A stretch of 5,976 bases of DNA from DASQDN01 sp035630195 (lineage in GTDB: Bacteria > Acidobacteriota > Terriglobia > Bryobacterales > Bryobacteraceae): the NCBI GenBank assembly GCA_035630195.1, contig DASQLD010000260.1:1-5976 (forward strand), written 5' to 3'. Made by a program: the position numbers and the translations under genes. The notes beneath the pieces were generated by a model. It had not been told where the DNA came from, did no database searches, and saw nothing but the letters and a program-made list of their open reading frames with translations. Below, piece after piece: positions 1 to 5,976 of this stretch (the stretch's first letter is position 1; each line of letters begins with the position of its first letter).

Positions 1-61
1 GAGACGGGGAAACCTGGTGACGTCCTGCTTGATCGATTCTTGTTCGCCTAACTCAAAGCTA

Positions 62-1282
62 TCACTTCGGTGTCACGTGGATCAGAGCGCCGGGATTGGC
101 GTCTTCCAGCATCCACAGCGAACCATCCGGGCCTTGTTCCACATCGCGGATGCGCTTGCCGACATCCCAGCGCTCCGCGGTTTTGGCTCCGCCTTTGCCA
201 TCGAAGATGATGCGATTGAGTGTATGGCTCCCCAATCCGCTGATGAAACCGCTGCCATCCCATTGCGGGAATGTCTTGGCGCCACGGTAGAACATCAAGT
301 TGCCCGGCGCGATCACCGGCACCCAATAGAGCGCGGGTTTCGTAAACTCGGGACGCGTGTCGTGACTGGGAATGGGCACTTCGTTGTAGTTCATGCCGTA
401 GGAGACGACCGGCCACCCGTAGTTCTTACCCTTCTCTATCAGGTTCAGTTCGTCTCCACCGCGCGGGCCATGTTCGACCTCCCATAATTCGCCGGTGGGG
501 GAGAACGCCAAGCCATAAGGTGCACGCAAGCCACTGGCCCAAGTTTCCGCCGGAGTCAGGTTGGGACCCGGAAAAGTATACGTGCTCACCGGCTTCGCTG
601 TCTTGGCAGCTTCGGTGTCCCGCGGCGGATCGATCAGCGGAATGGTGGCAGCGCCGGTCTTACCAAAATTGGGATTGTCCGGGGCGGGTTTCCCATCCAG
701 CGTCAATCGCAGGATCTTACCTACGGGCTGATTCGGGTCCTGAGCCGGGGTCATGCGCTGTCGGTCCCCAACCGACATGAACAGATACTTACCATCGGGC
801 GAGAAGGCTACCTGCCCGCCCGCCTGGCCGCCCATGCCCCTGGGCATCTGCCGCCACAGCACTTCGAGATCGTCGAGTCTAGGGACACGCCCCGCGTTGA
901 GTTTAGCGCGGGCCAACACCTGGCCCCCGCCATAGTCACCGGGCTCCACATATGTCAGATAGACACTCTGGTCGGTGACGTAATGGGGCGAAACAAAAAT
1001 GCCGAGCATACCGTTCTGCCGCTGCCAATAGACCGCGGGCGTATTCCCCAATGGCGCGATCTTTTCTCCCTGCGGAGATACCAGCCAAATGGGACCGATC
1101 TTTTCCGTTACCAACATATGGCCATCCGGCAAAAAGGCTATTCGCCATGGCAGTCCAAAGGTGGCCACGGTGGTCATCGTGAAGGGTAATGTGGCTTCGG
1201 GCTTTTGTTCGCCTACATTGATCTGGGCCCAAGCCGCCGCCGACGCCGAGGTTAAAAGCAGCGCCGCTTTCGCCAGTTTCAT
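62..1282 (-). CDS. Exported PQQ-dependent sugar dehydrogenase (soluble GDH / sorbosone dehydrogenase family)
   Basis: The 406-residue product is a six-bladed beta-propeller quinoprotein of the soluble glucose/sorbosone dehydrogenase family, which oxidises aldose sugars with PQQ in the periplasm. Residues 1-19 form a signal peptide (MKLAKAALLL, then a hydrophobic Ala-rich stretch) ending in AWA, with cleavage before Gln20. Family phrases appear in order: PWRIAFLPDGHMLVTEK (45-61), QNGMLGIFVSPHY (89-101), GGQVAFSPDGKYLFMSVGDR (155-174), GKILRL (188-193), GLRAPYGLAFSPTGELW (251-267), EHGPRGGDELNLI (270-282), GKNYGWPVVSYGMNY (285-299) and RIRDVEQGPDGSLWMLED (377-394). Length and both ends look complete. 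The ATG at 1282 is preceded by a strong GAGGAG eight bases upstream. Oddity: the position that carries the catalytic His in Acinetobacter soluble GDH appears to be Gln153 (GGQAGGQVAF), so the substrate and even the activity are uncertain. I recall a subfamily with this same phrase. It is transcribed divergently from msrA. The family call is secure; the substrate is not. Confidence 0.93.
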   Translation of the reverse strand: MKLAKAALLLTSASAAAWAQINVGEQKPEATLPFTMTTVATFGLPWRIAFLPDGHMLVTEKIGPIWLVSPQGEKIAPLGNTPAVYWQRQNGMLGIFVSPHYVTDQSVYLTYVEPGDYGGGQVLARAKLNAGRVPRLDDLEVLWRQMPRGMGGQAGGQVAFSPDGKYLFMSVGDRQRMTPAQDPNQPVGKILRLTLDGKPAPDNPNFGKTGAATIPLIDPPRDTEAAKTAKPVSTYTFPGPNLTPAETWASGLRAPYGLAFSPTGELWEVEHGPRGGDELNLIEKGKNYGWPVVSYGMNYNEVPIPSHDTRPEFTKPALYWVPVIAPGNLMFYRGAKTFPQWDGSGFISGLGSHTLNRIIFDGKGGAKTAERWDVGKRIRDVEQGPDGSLWMLEDANPGALIHVTPK

Positions 1283-1290
1283 CCTAATTT

Positions 1291-1296
1291 CTCCTC
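1291..1296 (-). promoter_or_regulatory. Ribosome binding site of the PQQ-type sugar dehydrogenase
   Basis: On the minus strand the sequence reads GAGGAG, followed by eight bases and then the ATG at 1282-1280. This near-consensus Shine-Dalgarno at ideal spacing fixes the start codon, and that start in turn gives a complete signal peptide. Confidence 0.8.
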
Positions 1297-1399
1297 GATT
1301 ATTTGTAGAAAACGCAGTCCGGTATACACGTCGGTAGCCAACAGAATACTACGGTCGGCGCCGGAGCGCCCGAAATTCAGCGAAGAGCTCAAACGGAGT

Positions 1400-2065
1400 A
1401 TGCTGAGAATAACAGCCATGAAGAACTTCTGGATACAAGCCATCACTGGGCTGTCGCTACTGGTTGTATCAGCCTTTGGCGCCAGTTTTCCTGAACCTGC
1501 TATTGATGCGAAGCCGAGTACAAGCAAACAAACCGCTGTTCTCGCTGGTGGCTGCTTTTGGTGTACCGAGGCCGTATTTGAGATCATCGACGGAGTCGAG
1601 GATGTGATCTCAGGCTATTCAGGCGACACCAAGGAGACGGCAAAGTACGACGTTGTATCTACCGGACGAACCCGACACGCCGAAGCCGTCTTGATCACCT
1701 ACGATCCAGCCAAGATTTCCTATGGTCAACTGCTCAAGATATTTTTCAGTGTGGCTCATGATCCGACCACACTAAATCGTCAGGGACCGGATGTTGGCCC
1801 CCAATATCGTAGCGCCATCTTTTACGCAGACCAGGAGCAGAAGCGAATTGCTGAGGCCTATATCAAGCAAATCGACGACGCTCGCGTCCTTAGCGGAACG
1901 ATTGTGACTCAAATCGCTCCGTTAGACAAGTTCTACACCGCGGAAGGGTACCATCAAAATTACGCGGGCCGGAACCGATCAAATCCATACATTGTGAATG
2001 TCTCAGACCCCAAGGTTGAAAAGCTGAAGAAGCTGTACCCAGGCTGTATTCGGAAAAGAAAATGA
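1400..2065 (+). CDS. msrA: Exported peptide methionine sulfoxide reductase MsrA
   Basis: MsrA reduces the S-epimer of methionine sulfoxide in proteins. The 221-residue product has GGCFWCTE (50-57) with catalytic Cys52 and the conserved Glu57, then TGRTRHAEAV (88-97), GPDVGPQYRSAIFY (129-142) and EGYHQNY (182-188), all hallmarks of the family in the right order. Cys55, within GCFWC, and Cys216, in the tail LYPGCIRKRK, are the other cysteines and could resolve the sulfenic acid. About 46 residues precede the core. They contain a signal-like hydrophobic run (residues 9-26), with likely cleavage near residues 27-29, so the enzyme is probably periplasmic or lipid-free exported. The start is uncertain: the ATG at 1400 has GGAG only one base away, which is too close. 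The in-frame ATG at 1418 gives a classic MKNFW signal peptide but only a weak GAGA upstream (1405-1408). It is divergent from the sugar dehydrogenase and convergent with the regulator. No fused or adjacent msrB is seen. Confidence 0.95.
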   Translation: MLRITAMKNFWIQAITGLSLLVVSAFGASFPEPAIDAKPSTSKQTAVLAGGCFWCTEAVFEIIDGVEDVISGYSGDTKETAKYDVVSTGRTRHAEAVLITYDPAKISYGQLLKIFFSVAHDPTTLNRQGPDVGPQYRSAIFYADQEQKRIAEAYIKQIDDARVLSGTIVTQIAPLDKFYTAEGYHQNYAGRNRSNPYIVNVSDPKVEKLKKLYPGCIRKRK

Positions 2066-2105
2066 TGGACGGCAGGATTCACGCCGCAAGACCAAACGGA
2101 TCGTT

Positions 2106-3233
2106 TTAGATTGGAACTATCGCGCCGGTGTGCGATGTGTCGTAGCCGGCAAGGACTTCGAGTTTGCGGCGCAGGGTTGCACGCTGCAGCACATCCAGGA
2201 AGGCCTTCACTGCAGGTAAATCGCCCGTGCGTTGGCGCATTACCAAGTCATAACGCGCGCTGTGAAGAGGGATAAAGTCTAAGCCGAAGGTTTGTGCGGC
2301 GGACTTGGTAGCGAGGCACACGTCGGCTTCGCCGGTCAAGACCTGAAATGCAGCCGGAAGATGTCCCAAGGCGACGTGGTCGTGGCCCTGGACTTTCGCT
2401 GGGGAGAGGCCCGCTTTGGAAAGCAGCTTGTCAAGAAGCGCGCGGCTGCCGGACCCCGGCTCCCGGTTCACCAGTCGAACACCTCGACGACCGAGATCTC
2501 CCGGCTGCCGAATGTGCTTCGGATTGCCCGGTTTCATAACCAAGCCCTCTTCCCATTGGGCAAACGTCACGACAAGGATTTCTTCGTCCGGAAAATTCTC
2601 ACGAATATACGGCAGGTTGAACTCACCCGACTTCGGATCCTCGAGATGGGAGCCTGCGATGTGGACCTTCCCTTCTTTGAGCCACGTGAGCGCGAGCTTG
2701 CTCGAGGCTGCTGCCGACACAATCTCGACGCCACTGATCCGCTCGACCATGTCCGAAAGTAAACTTGAGGCAGGATCACATCCGGCTAGCAGGAGTCTTT
2801 TCTGCGCGGCTTCCTCCTTGGCGAATACCATCAGGTCTACGCGGCTGTTCGATCGGCTGGTCCGTTTGATGATGCCGTCCGCCGTTGGCATAAAGTACGG
2901 TGGGGTGGGTACAGGGACACTCACCCACTTCGAGCCGATCTGGCAGATTCGTACCGGCTGACCCTTCGTCGATGCAGCAGCGCTGAGCACTTCCGCGGTA
3001 ACTGACTCAGTAGCATTCGGTGTTGCCGAGCTCAGCGAAAACAATTCGTCGACGGTAACCTCCAACTCACGCGCCAGATGTAGAGCGACCTCGGTGTTCG
3101 GAACATAGGTTCCGACTTCGATCGCATAGATCGTTTGACGACTCACATTCACCCGCCTGGCCAAGTCGGATGCGCCGATGCCTCGACTCTTTCGAATTTG
3201 TGCGAGACGATTCTCAATGCCGCTTTTTGCCAA
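2106..3233 (-). CDS. XRE-family HTH regulator with PBP-like (molybdate-type) sensor domain
   Basis: This 375-residue cytoplasmic one-component regulator has no signal peptide. Residues 6-65 are an XRE-type helix-turn-helix (RLAQIRKSRG, then LARRVNVSRQTIYAIEVG and LARELEVTVDELF). After a linker with a small Trp-containing segment (about 91-125), residues 132-375 match the PBP-like superfamily domain related to COG1910 periplasmic molybdate-binding proteins and to a domain found beside some MoeA proteins. Its phrases are LLLAGCDPASSLL (147-159), HIAGSHLEDPKSGEFNLPYI (191-210), VNREPGSGSRALLD (255-268), GEADVCLATKSAAQTFGLDF (301-320) and AGYDTSHTGAI (362-372). The frame stays open to an ATG at 3422, but the 63 extra residues read the neighbouring gene out of frame and resemble nothing. 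The TTG at 3233 has AAAGGA six bases upstream and starts just before the HTH. The ligand is inferred to be molybdate, tungstate or a related oxyanion or cofactor. It probably regulates the cluster to its right, including itself. Confidence 0.9.
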   Translation of the reverse strand: MAKSGIENRLAQIRKSRGIGASDLARRVNVSRQTIYAIEVGTYVPNTEVALHLARELEVTVDELFSLSSATPNATESVTAEVLSAAASTKGQPVRICQIGSKWVSVPVPTPPYFMPTADGIIKRTSRSNSRVDLMVFAKEEAAQKRLLLAGCDPASSLLSDMVERISGVEIVSAAASSKLALTWLKEGKVHIAGSHLEDPKSGEFNLPYIRENFPDEEILVVTFAQWEEGLVMKPGNPKHIRQPGDLGRRGVRLVNREPGSGSRALLDKLLSKAGLSPAKVQGHDHVALGHLPAAFQVLTGEADVCLATKSAAQTFGLDFIPLHSARYDLVMRQRTGDLPAVKAFLDVLQRATLRRKLEVLAGYDTSHTGAIVPI

Positions 3234-3239
3234 GTTATT

Positions 3240-3245
3240 TCCTTT
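3240..3245 (-). promoter_or_regulatory. Ribosome binding site setting the TTG start of the HTH-PBP regulator
   Basis: The minus strand reads AAAGGA, then six bases, then TTG (3233-3231). This decides the start against the upstream in-frame ATG at 3422. The site coincides with the last codons of the molybdopterin-domain homology (QLK, ending at 3242), an arrangement typical of translational coupling between neighbouring genes in an operon. Confidence 0.75.
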
Positions 3246-3552
3246 AACTGGATCACTTCCAGCTTGGTTACTGACCGTGCCCGGGGTTTGTCCTTGGGAA
3301 CAACGAAGCGAAAACAGCCTTGTGCTCCAAGAAGAGGTTTTGGTAACCATCCGTCGCCTGCGGCAGGACATAGCCGGCCAAAGCCTTGCCGCGTAGAGAA
3401 GCACCTTGCGGTGCGCGTGCACGCTTTACGATCTCGTGGACCCAAACGCCTTCATACACGGAATCTGTTCCGCTATTCATCGTCTTTACGAAAGCACGCG
3501 GCATCTTCCACAGATCGTCCGCAGTGAATGTGAGGGGCTGCTTGACCGACAT
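3242..3552 (-). pseudogene. Degraded molybdopterin-domain oxidoreductase (sulfite-oxidase-like fold)
   Basis: The first frame (ATG at 3552, preceded by AGGTGA eight bases upstream) encodes VKQPLTFTADDLWKMPRA (3-20), YEGVWVHEIVKRARAPQG (33-50) and LRGKALAGYVLPQATDGYQ (53-71). These match the start of small exported proteins with an oxidoreductase molybdopterin-binding domain. It then runs out of homology and stops at 3268-3270 after 94 codons. The expected end of the same family, FRFVVPKDKPRARS followed by VTKLEVIQLK, is present in a different frame at about 3313-3242. The block that normally joins DGYQ to the RFVVP strand, perhaps 30-40 residues, is missing. The signal peptide that precedes VKQPL in relatives is also absent, and no Cys is present in the first part. 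I read this as a gene with an internal deletion, a frameshift and a lost N-terminus. A sequencing or assembly error could explain the frame change but not all three losses. It sits between the receptor and the regulator on the same strand. Confidence 0.72.
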
Positions 3553-3560
3553 AACCATCT

Positions 3561-3566
3561 TCACCT
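3561..3566 (-). promoter_or_regulatory. Candidate ribosome binding site of the degraded molybdopterin-domain gene
   Basis: The minus strand reads AGGTGA, overlapping the receptor's TAG stop (3567-3565), with eight bases to the ATG at 3552. A GTG directly after the stop (3564) and an ATG at 3558 are in the same frame, but both are too close to this site. The match is moderate, and it matters only if the remnant is still translated. Confidence 0.4.
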
Positions 3567-5976
3567 AGAAGTGTAACTTTAGGACGAATTCAAAGACCCG
3601 TGGGTCGAGCGCCGTAGTGATCGAGCCAAAAGCAGCGGTTCCGAAGCTCCCGTTCGGATTTCCAAGGGGCGGCGTATTTGTGACGTTGAACGCCTCGGTG
3701 CGGAACTCGGTCTTAAAGCGTTCTGTAATAGAAAAGGTCTTTCCGATCATCACGTCAACACTGGTGTATCCCGGCCCAACCACTGGATTGCGTGAACTAT
3801 TGCCGATTGTGAACTGCGGAGCCTGTGCGAAGGCAGCCGTATTGAAGAAGCGACTCGTCGTTCGCTCGTCGGGGGGTATGGTCGGATCGGCAATGCGATT
3901 GGGCCGCTGGATTCCGAATCCGGCAAACGCATTCAAGTTCGTGGCTTGCGTCAACGCGATCGGACTGCCGGATTGTACGCGGATGAGCCCAGCCAGTTGC
4001 CAGCCTCCTGCCAGCGCATCTTGCCAGCCGCTCAACGAACGAGCGCGGCTCCGGCCGAACGGAAGTTCATACACGTAGCCGCTCGAAAAGATATGAGGAA
4101 CATTTCCGGTGGAAACGTCCCTTTCCAGCCGCTTGTTGAAGCTGTCGGCAGCCTGGAAGTTCGCAACAGGTCCCGTAAGCACTGCCGAGTCGAAGACGGC
4201 GCCGGCATCGTCGATCAAACGCGAAAAGGTGTAGGCAGCGGTGAAAGTCAGCCGGCGTGAAAAACGTTTTTCGATGCGCGACTGAAAGGAATGATAAGTC
4301 GAGTGGCCGATGTTGTTGCGATACAGAGTAACGCTTGTGAAGCGCGGATAGGCGCGAAGCAGTTGGGCTCGTGCGATCGTCGGTAATCCGAGCCACGTAT
4401 TCGGCGGAATCTGGCCATAAAACGGGTTCGGTACCTGCTGCGTTAGTTGTGATCCAAGCGCGAGTTGCTCCACTGTGAGTTGATTGAGATTGATGTCGGG
4501 CACTCCCAGTCGCGTGAGCTTCGATCCCAGGTAGCCCAGCTCAACACTCCAGTCTTCCGCGAACGTCTTTTGCAGGCTCAGGTTCCATTGTTGAGCGTAC
4601 CCGCTGCCGTTGTCACGTTGCACGCCGAAGACCCCTTGACCTAGGCCTGCGCCCGGTACCGGTGGTTGTGGAACGACCGTCGGGCCCTGTGAAAGCACGA
4701 ACGCTGGATTGATATTGTCCAGGGTTTGTTGTCCTAACGTCTGGATGAATGGAAACAGCGGCGTGGTGAACGGGGTCGTGATCCCCGCCTGCTCTATCCA
4801 GGTGAGCGAGTATCCAGAGCGAACCACAAACGAGTCGGTCAACCGATATGCCAAGCCAATCCGCGGAGCAAAGTTCAGCTTTTCGAGGTTTCTTGCGCTA
4901 TTGGAAAAGCCGTTCTGGCCGAAGTAGTCGAGCTGCTGCGTTTGAAGGTTGAAGACGGCGCCTCGGTCATCTGCAACGGTCGAGGGAACATTGAGTGTGT
5001 ACCGCACGCCCAGGTTCAACGTGAGTCGCTGCCTAACGCGCCAATCGTTTTGAAGGAAGAACTCGGCGACTGTGGCTCGAGGACGCAGAATCTCCGATTG
5101 GGCGTCGATCGTGAACCGTGTCACCTGACCCAAAAGGAATGATGCATAACTACTTCCGGTGTTTGCGACTGGAGTACCGGCTGCGTTGAGGCCCGCTGTA
5201 AAAATATTGGTGAACTGGAAATTCCCGGTTGGACTGGGTGGCTGCAGTACATCCAGGCGCTCCAGACGAATGTCAGTGCCGGCCTTCAAGCTGTGACTGC
5301 CCTTGATCCACGAGAAGTTGTCGATGAACTGGGTTACATACGTTGTAAACGTTGCGTTGCCGTTCCCCGGAGGGCCCAACTGTTGCAGTCCCACCACATC
5401 ATAAGTAGGCAACACATCACTAAATGACGTGAGTGGGATATTGGGGATCTGGGAAACTTCCGTGGCAGGCTGACCTGTGTCTAGTGAGGAGCGGTTGAAA
5501 CCCCTCCGCGTAAACCCGAATCGCAGTTGGTTGACGGCCGTGGGAGTCAGATTCCAGCTATCTTCCGCGACGATACTATCCGCACGGGTTAAGGTCTTGC
5601 CGATGAAAGTCGCAGTGAACGTACCACTGCCGTCGGGTAGCGGAGTAGCTGGATCGGAATCATCGCGAAGAGAAGAATATCGTCCGAAAACTTTATGACG
5701 GGCGGCGAAATATCGATCGAGGCGCACATCGAACTGTTCCTGCGCCGTCGTATCGGATCCTACGCGACGATAGTTGTTTGCTGTCGCCTCATTCGCTCCA
5801 TTGAACACATTGGGAGCAGGATAGCGATCCATCACTGCGCGTGTCGCCGGATCGAACATCGACGTAGGAATCATATTGCCGGGGAACGGATCGCGAACAT
5901 AGCCGGTCGCGGTTTGACGTGTCGTTCTCGGGTCAAAGATGGGTTGCGTAAACATACCACGCTTCTGGGCGGTCGT
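3565..5976 (-). CDS. TonB-dependent receptor, Oar-like outer-membrane beta-barrel (N-terminus beyond window)
   Basis: About 803 codons are visible and the frame is open through the right edge (7 codons before the first in-window Met), so this is the C-terminal part of a larger protein. Full relatives of roughly 1,000-1,200 residues carry a signal peptide, a carboxypeptidase-regulatory-like domain and a plug before this point. The visible part starts with IFDPRTTRQTATGYVRDPFP and MDRYPAPN, phrases common in acidobacterial Oar-like proteins. It continues through barrel strands such as FSWIKGSHSLKAGTDIRLER, LGVRYTLNVPS, YAQQWNLSLQKTFAEDWSVE, ELGYLGSKLTRLGVP and AAYTFSRLIDDAGAV, then VPHIFSSGYVYELPFGRSRA, WQLAGLIRVQSGSPI and FKTEFRTEAFNVTNTPPLG. 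It ends in FEFVLKLHF, with the terminal Phe expected for outer-membrane barrel insertion. The substrate cannot be read from the sequence; such proteins import large or scarce ligands using TonB. It is probably the first visible gene of a cluster with the Mo-type genes downstream. Confidence 0.9.
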   Translation of the reverse strand, partial: TTAQKRGMFTQPIFDPRTTRQTATGYVRDPFPGNMIPTSMFDPATRAVMDRYPAPNVFNGANEATANNYRRVGSDTTAQEQFDVRLDRYFAARHKVFGRYSSLRDDSDPATPLPDGSGTFTATFIGKTLTRADSIVAEDSWNLTPTAVNQLRFGFTRRGFNRSSLDTGQPATEVSQIPNIPLTSFSDVLPTYDVVGLQQLGPPGNGNATFTTYVTQFIDNFSWIKGSHSLKAGTDIRLERLDVLQPPSPTGNFQFTNIFTAGLNAAGTPVANTGSSYASFLLGQVTRFTIDAQSEILRPRATVAEFFLQNDWRVRQRLTLNLGVRYTLNVPSTVADDRGAVFNLQTQQLDYFGQNGFSNSARNLEKLNFAPRIGLAYRLTDSFVVRSGYSLTWIEQAGITTPFTTPLFPFIQTLGQQTLDNINPAFVLSQGPTVVPQPPVPGAGLGQGVFGVQRDNGSGYAQQWNLSLQKTFAEDWSVELGYLGSKLTRLGVPDINLNQLTVEQLALGSQLTQQVPNPFYGQIPPNTWLGLPTIARAQLLRAYPRFTSVTLYRNNIGHSTYHSFQSRIEKRFSRRLTFTAAYTFSRLIDDAGAVFDSAVLTGPVANFQAADSFNKRLERDVSTGNVPHIFSSGYVYELPFGRSRARSLSGWQDALAGGWQLAGLIRVQSGSPIALTQATNLNAFAGFGIQRPNRIADPTIPPDERTTSRFFNTAAFAQAPQFTIGNSSRNPVVGPGYTSVDVMIGKTFSITERFKTEFRTEAFNVTNTPPLGNPNGSFGTAAFGSITTALDPRVFEFVLKLHF

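Noticed and set aside
1..61. Possible end of another gene or a terminator left of the sugar dehydrogenase
   Set aside because: No hairpin, domain or start/stop arrangement is readable in these 61 bases.
1283..1399. Promoter pair in the divergent spacer
   Set aside because: Fragments such as TTGTAG and TATACA occur at 1303-1308 and 1323-1328 but with about 14 bases between them. No pair with convincing match and spacing was found, although promoters must lie here.
2094..2106. Inverted repeat AAACG-GAT-CGTTT between the convergent msrA and regulator genes, as a terminator
   Set aside because: The stem is only five pairs and AT-rich, with a three-base loop and a short T run, and it overlaps the regulator's stop codon. 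It is too weak to call. A nearby CGGC/GCCG pairing (2070-2086) is also too short.
3234..3422. In-frame N-terminal extension making the regulator 438 residues
   Set aside because: The extra 63 residues are the neighbouring Mo-domain gene read out of frame, have no family resemblance, and are made unnecessary by the well-placed AAAGGA and TTG at 3233.
3135..3527. Plus-strand open frame of 130 codons across the degraded gene
   Set aside because: It is antisense to recognisable homology on the minus strand, has an ordinary random-like composition, and shows no ribosome binding site or domain.
4261..4270. Palindrome AAAACGTTTT
   Set aside because: It is inside the receptor coding frame, isolated and explained by Lys/Arg/Phe codons, and no second copy was noticed.

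Overview
The window reads as chromosomal DNA from a soil-type bacterium, most likely an acidobacterium of the Bryobacter/Solibacter kind. The main reason is the large Oar-like TonB-dependent outer-membrane protein on the right, whose C-terminal phrases are typical of the very large families in that phylum. The exported PQQ-type sugar dehydrogenase and the small molybdopterin-domain protein also fit. This assignment rests on recognising protein styles, not on a marker gene.

Layout, left to right. Positions 62-1282 (minus) encode an exported PQQ-dependent sugar (aldose/sorbosone-type) dehydrogenase. After a 117-base divergent spacer, 1400-2065 (plus) encodes an exported peptide methionine sulfoxide reductase A. 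It runs convergently, with a 40-base gap, into a minus-strand cluster read from the right edge. That cluster consists of a 5'-truncated-by-window TonB-dependent receptor (5976-3565), a small and visibly damaged molybdopterin-domain oxidoreductase gene (about 3552-3242), and a one-component regulator (3233-2106). The regulator joins an XRE/HTH DNA-binding domain to a PBP-like domain of the periplasmic molybdate-binding type.

The cluster is tightly packed. The receptor stop codon directly abuts the next reading frame, and the regulator's TTG start and ribosome binding site lie on or just past the end of the oxidoreductase homology. The receptor, Mo-cofactor protein and Mo-type sensor therefore look like one transcription unit, possibly devoted to uptake or use of an oxyanion or of a substrate oxidised by a Mo-enzyme. 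The middle gene has lost its export signal, an internal block of residues and its reading frame, so it is probably a decaying remnant, while the regulator stays intact with its own translation start.

The left half (sugar dehydrogenase and MsrA) is a separate theme of envelope redox chemistry. No RNA genes, CRISPR arrays, insertion sequences or convincing terminators were seen. The most interesting points are the damaged Mo gene beside an intact Mo-type sensor, the TTG start embedded at its end, and the Gln in place of the usual catalytic His in the sugar dehydrogenase.
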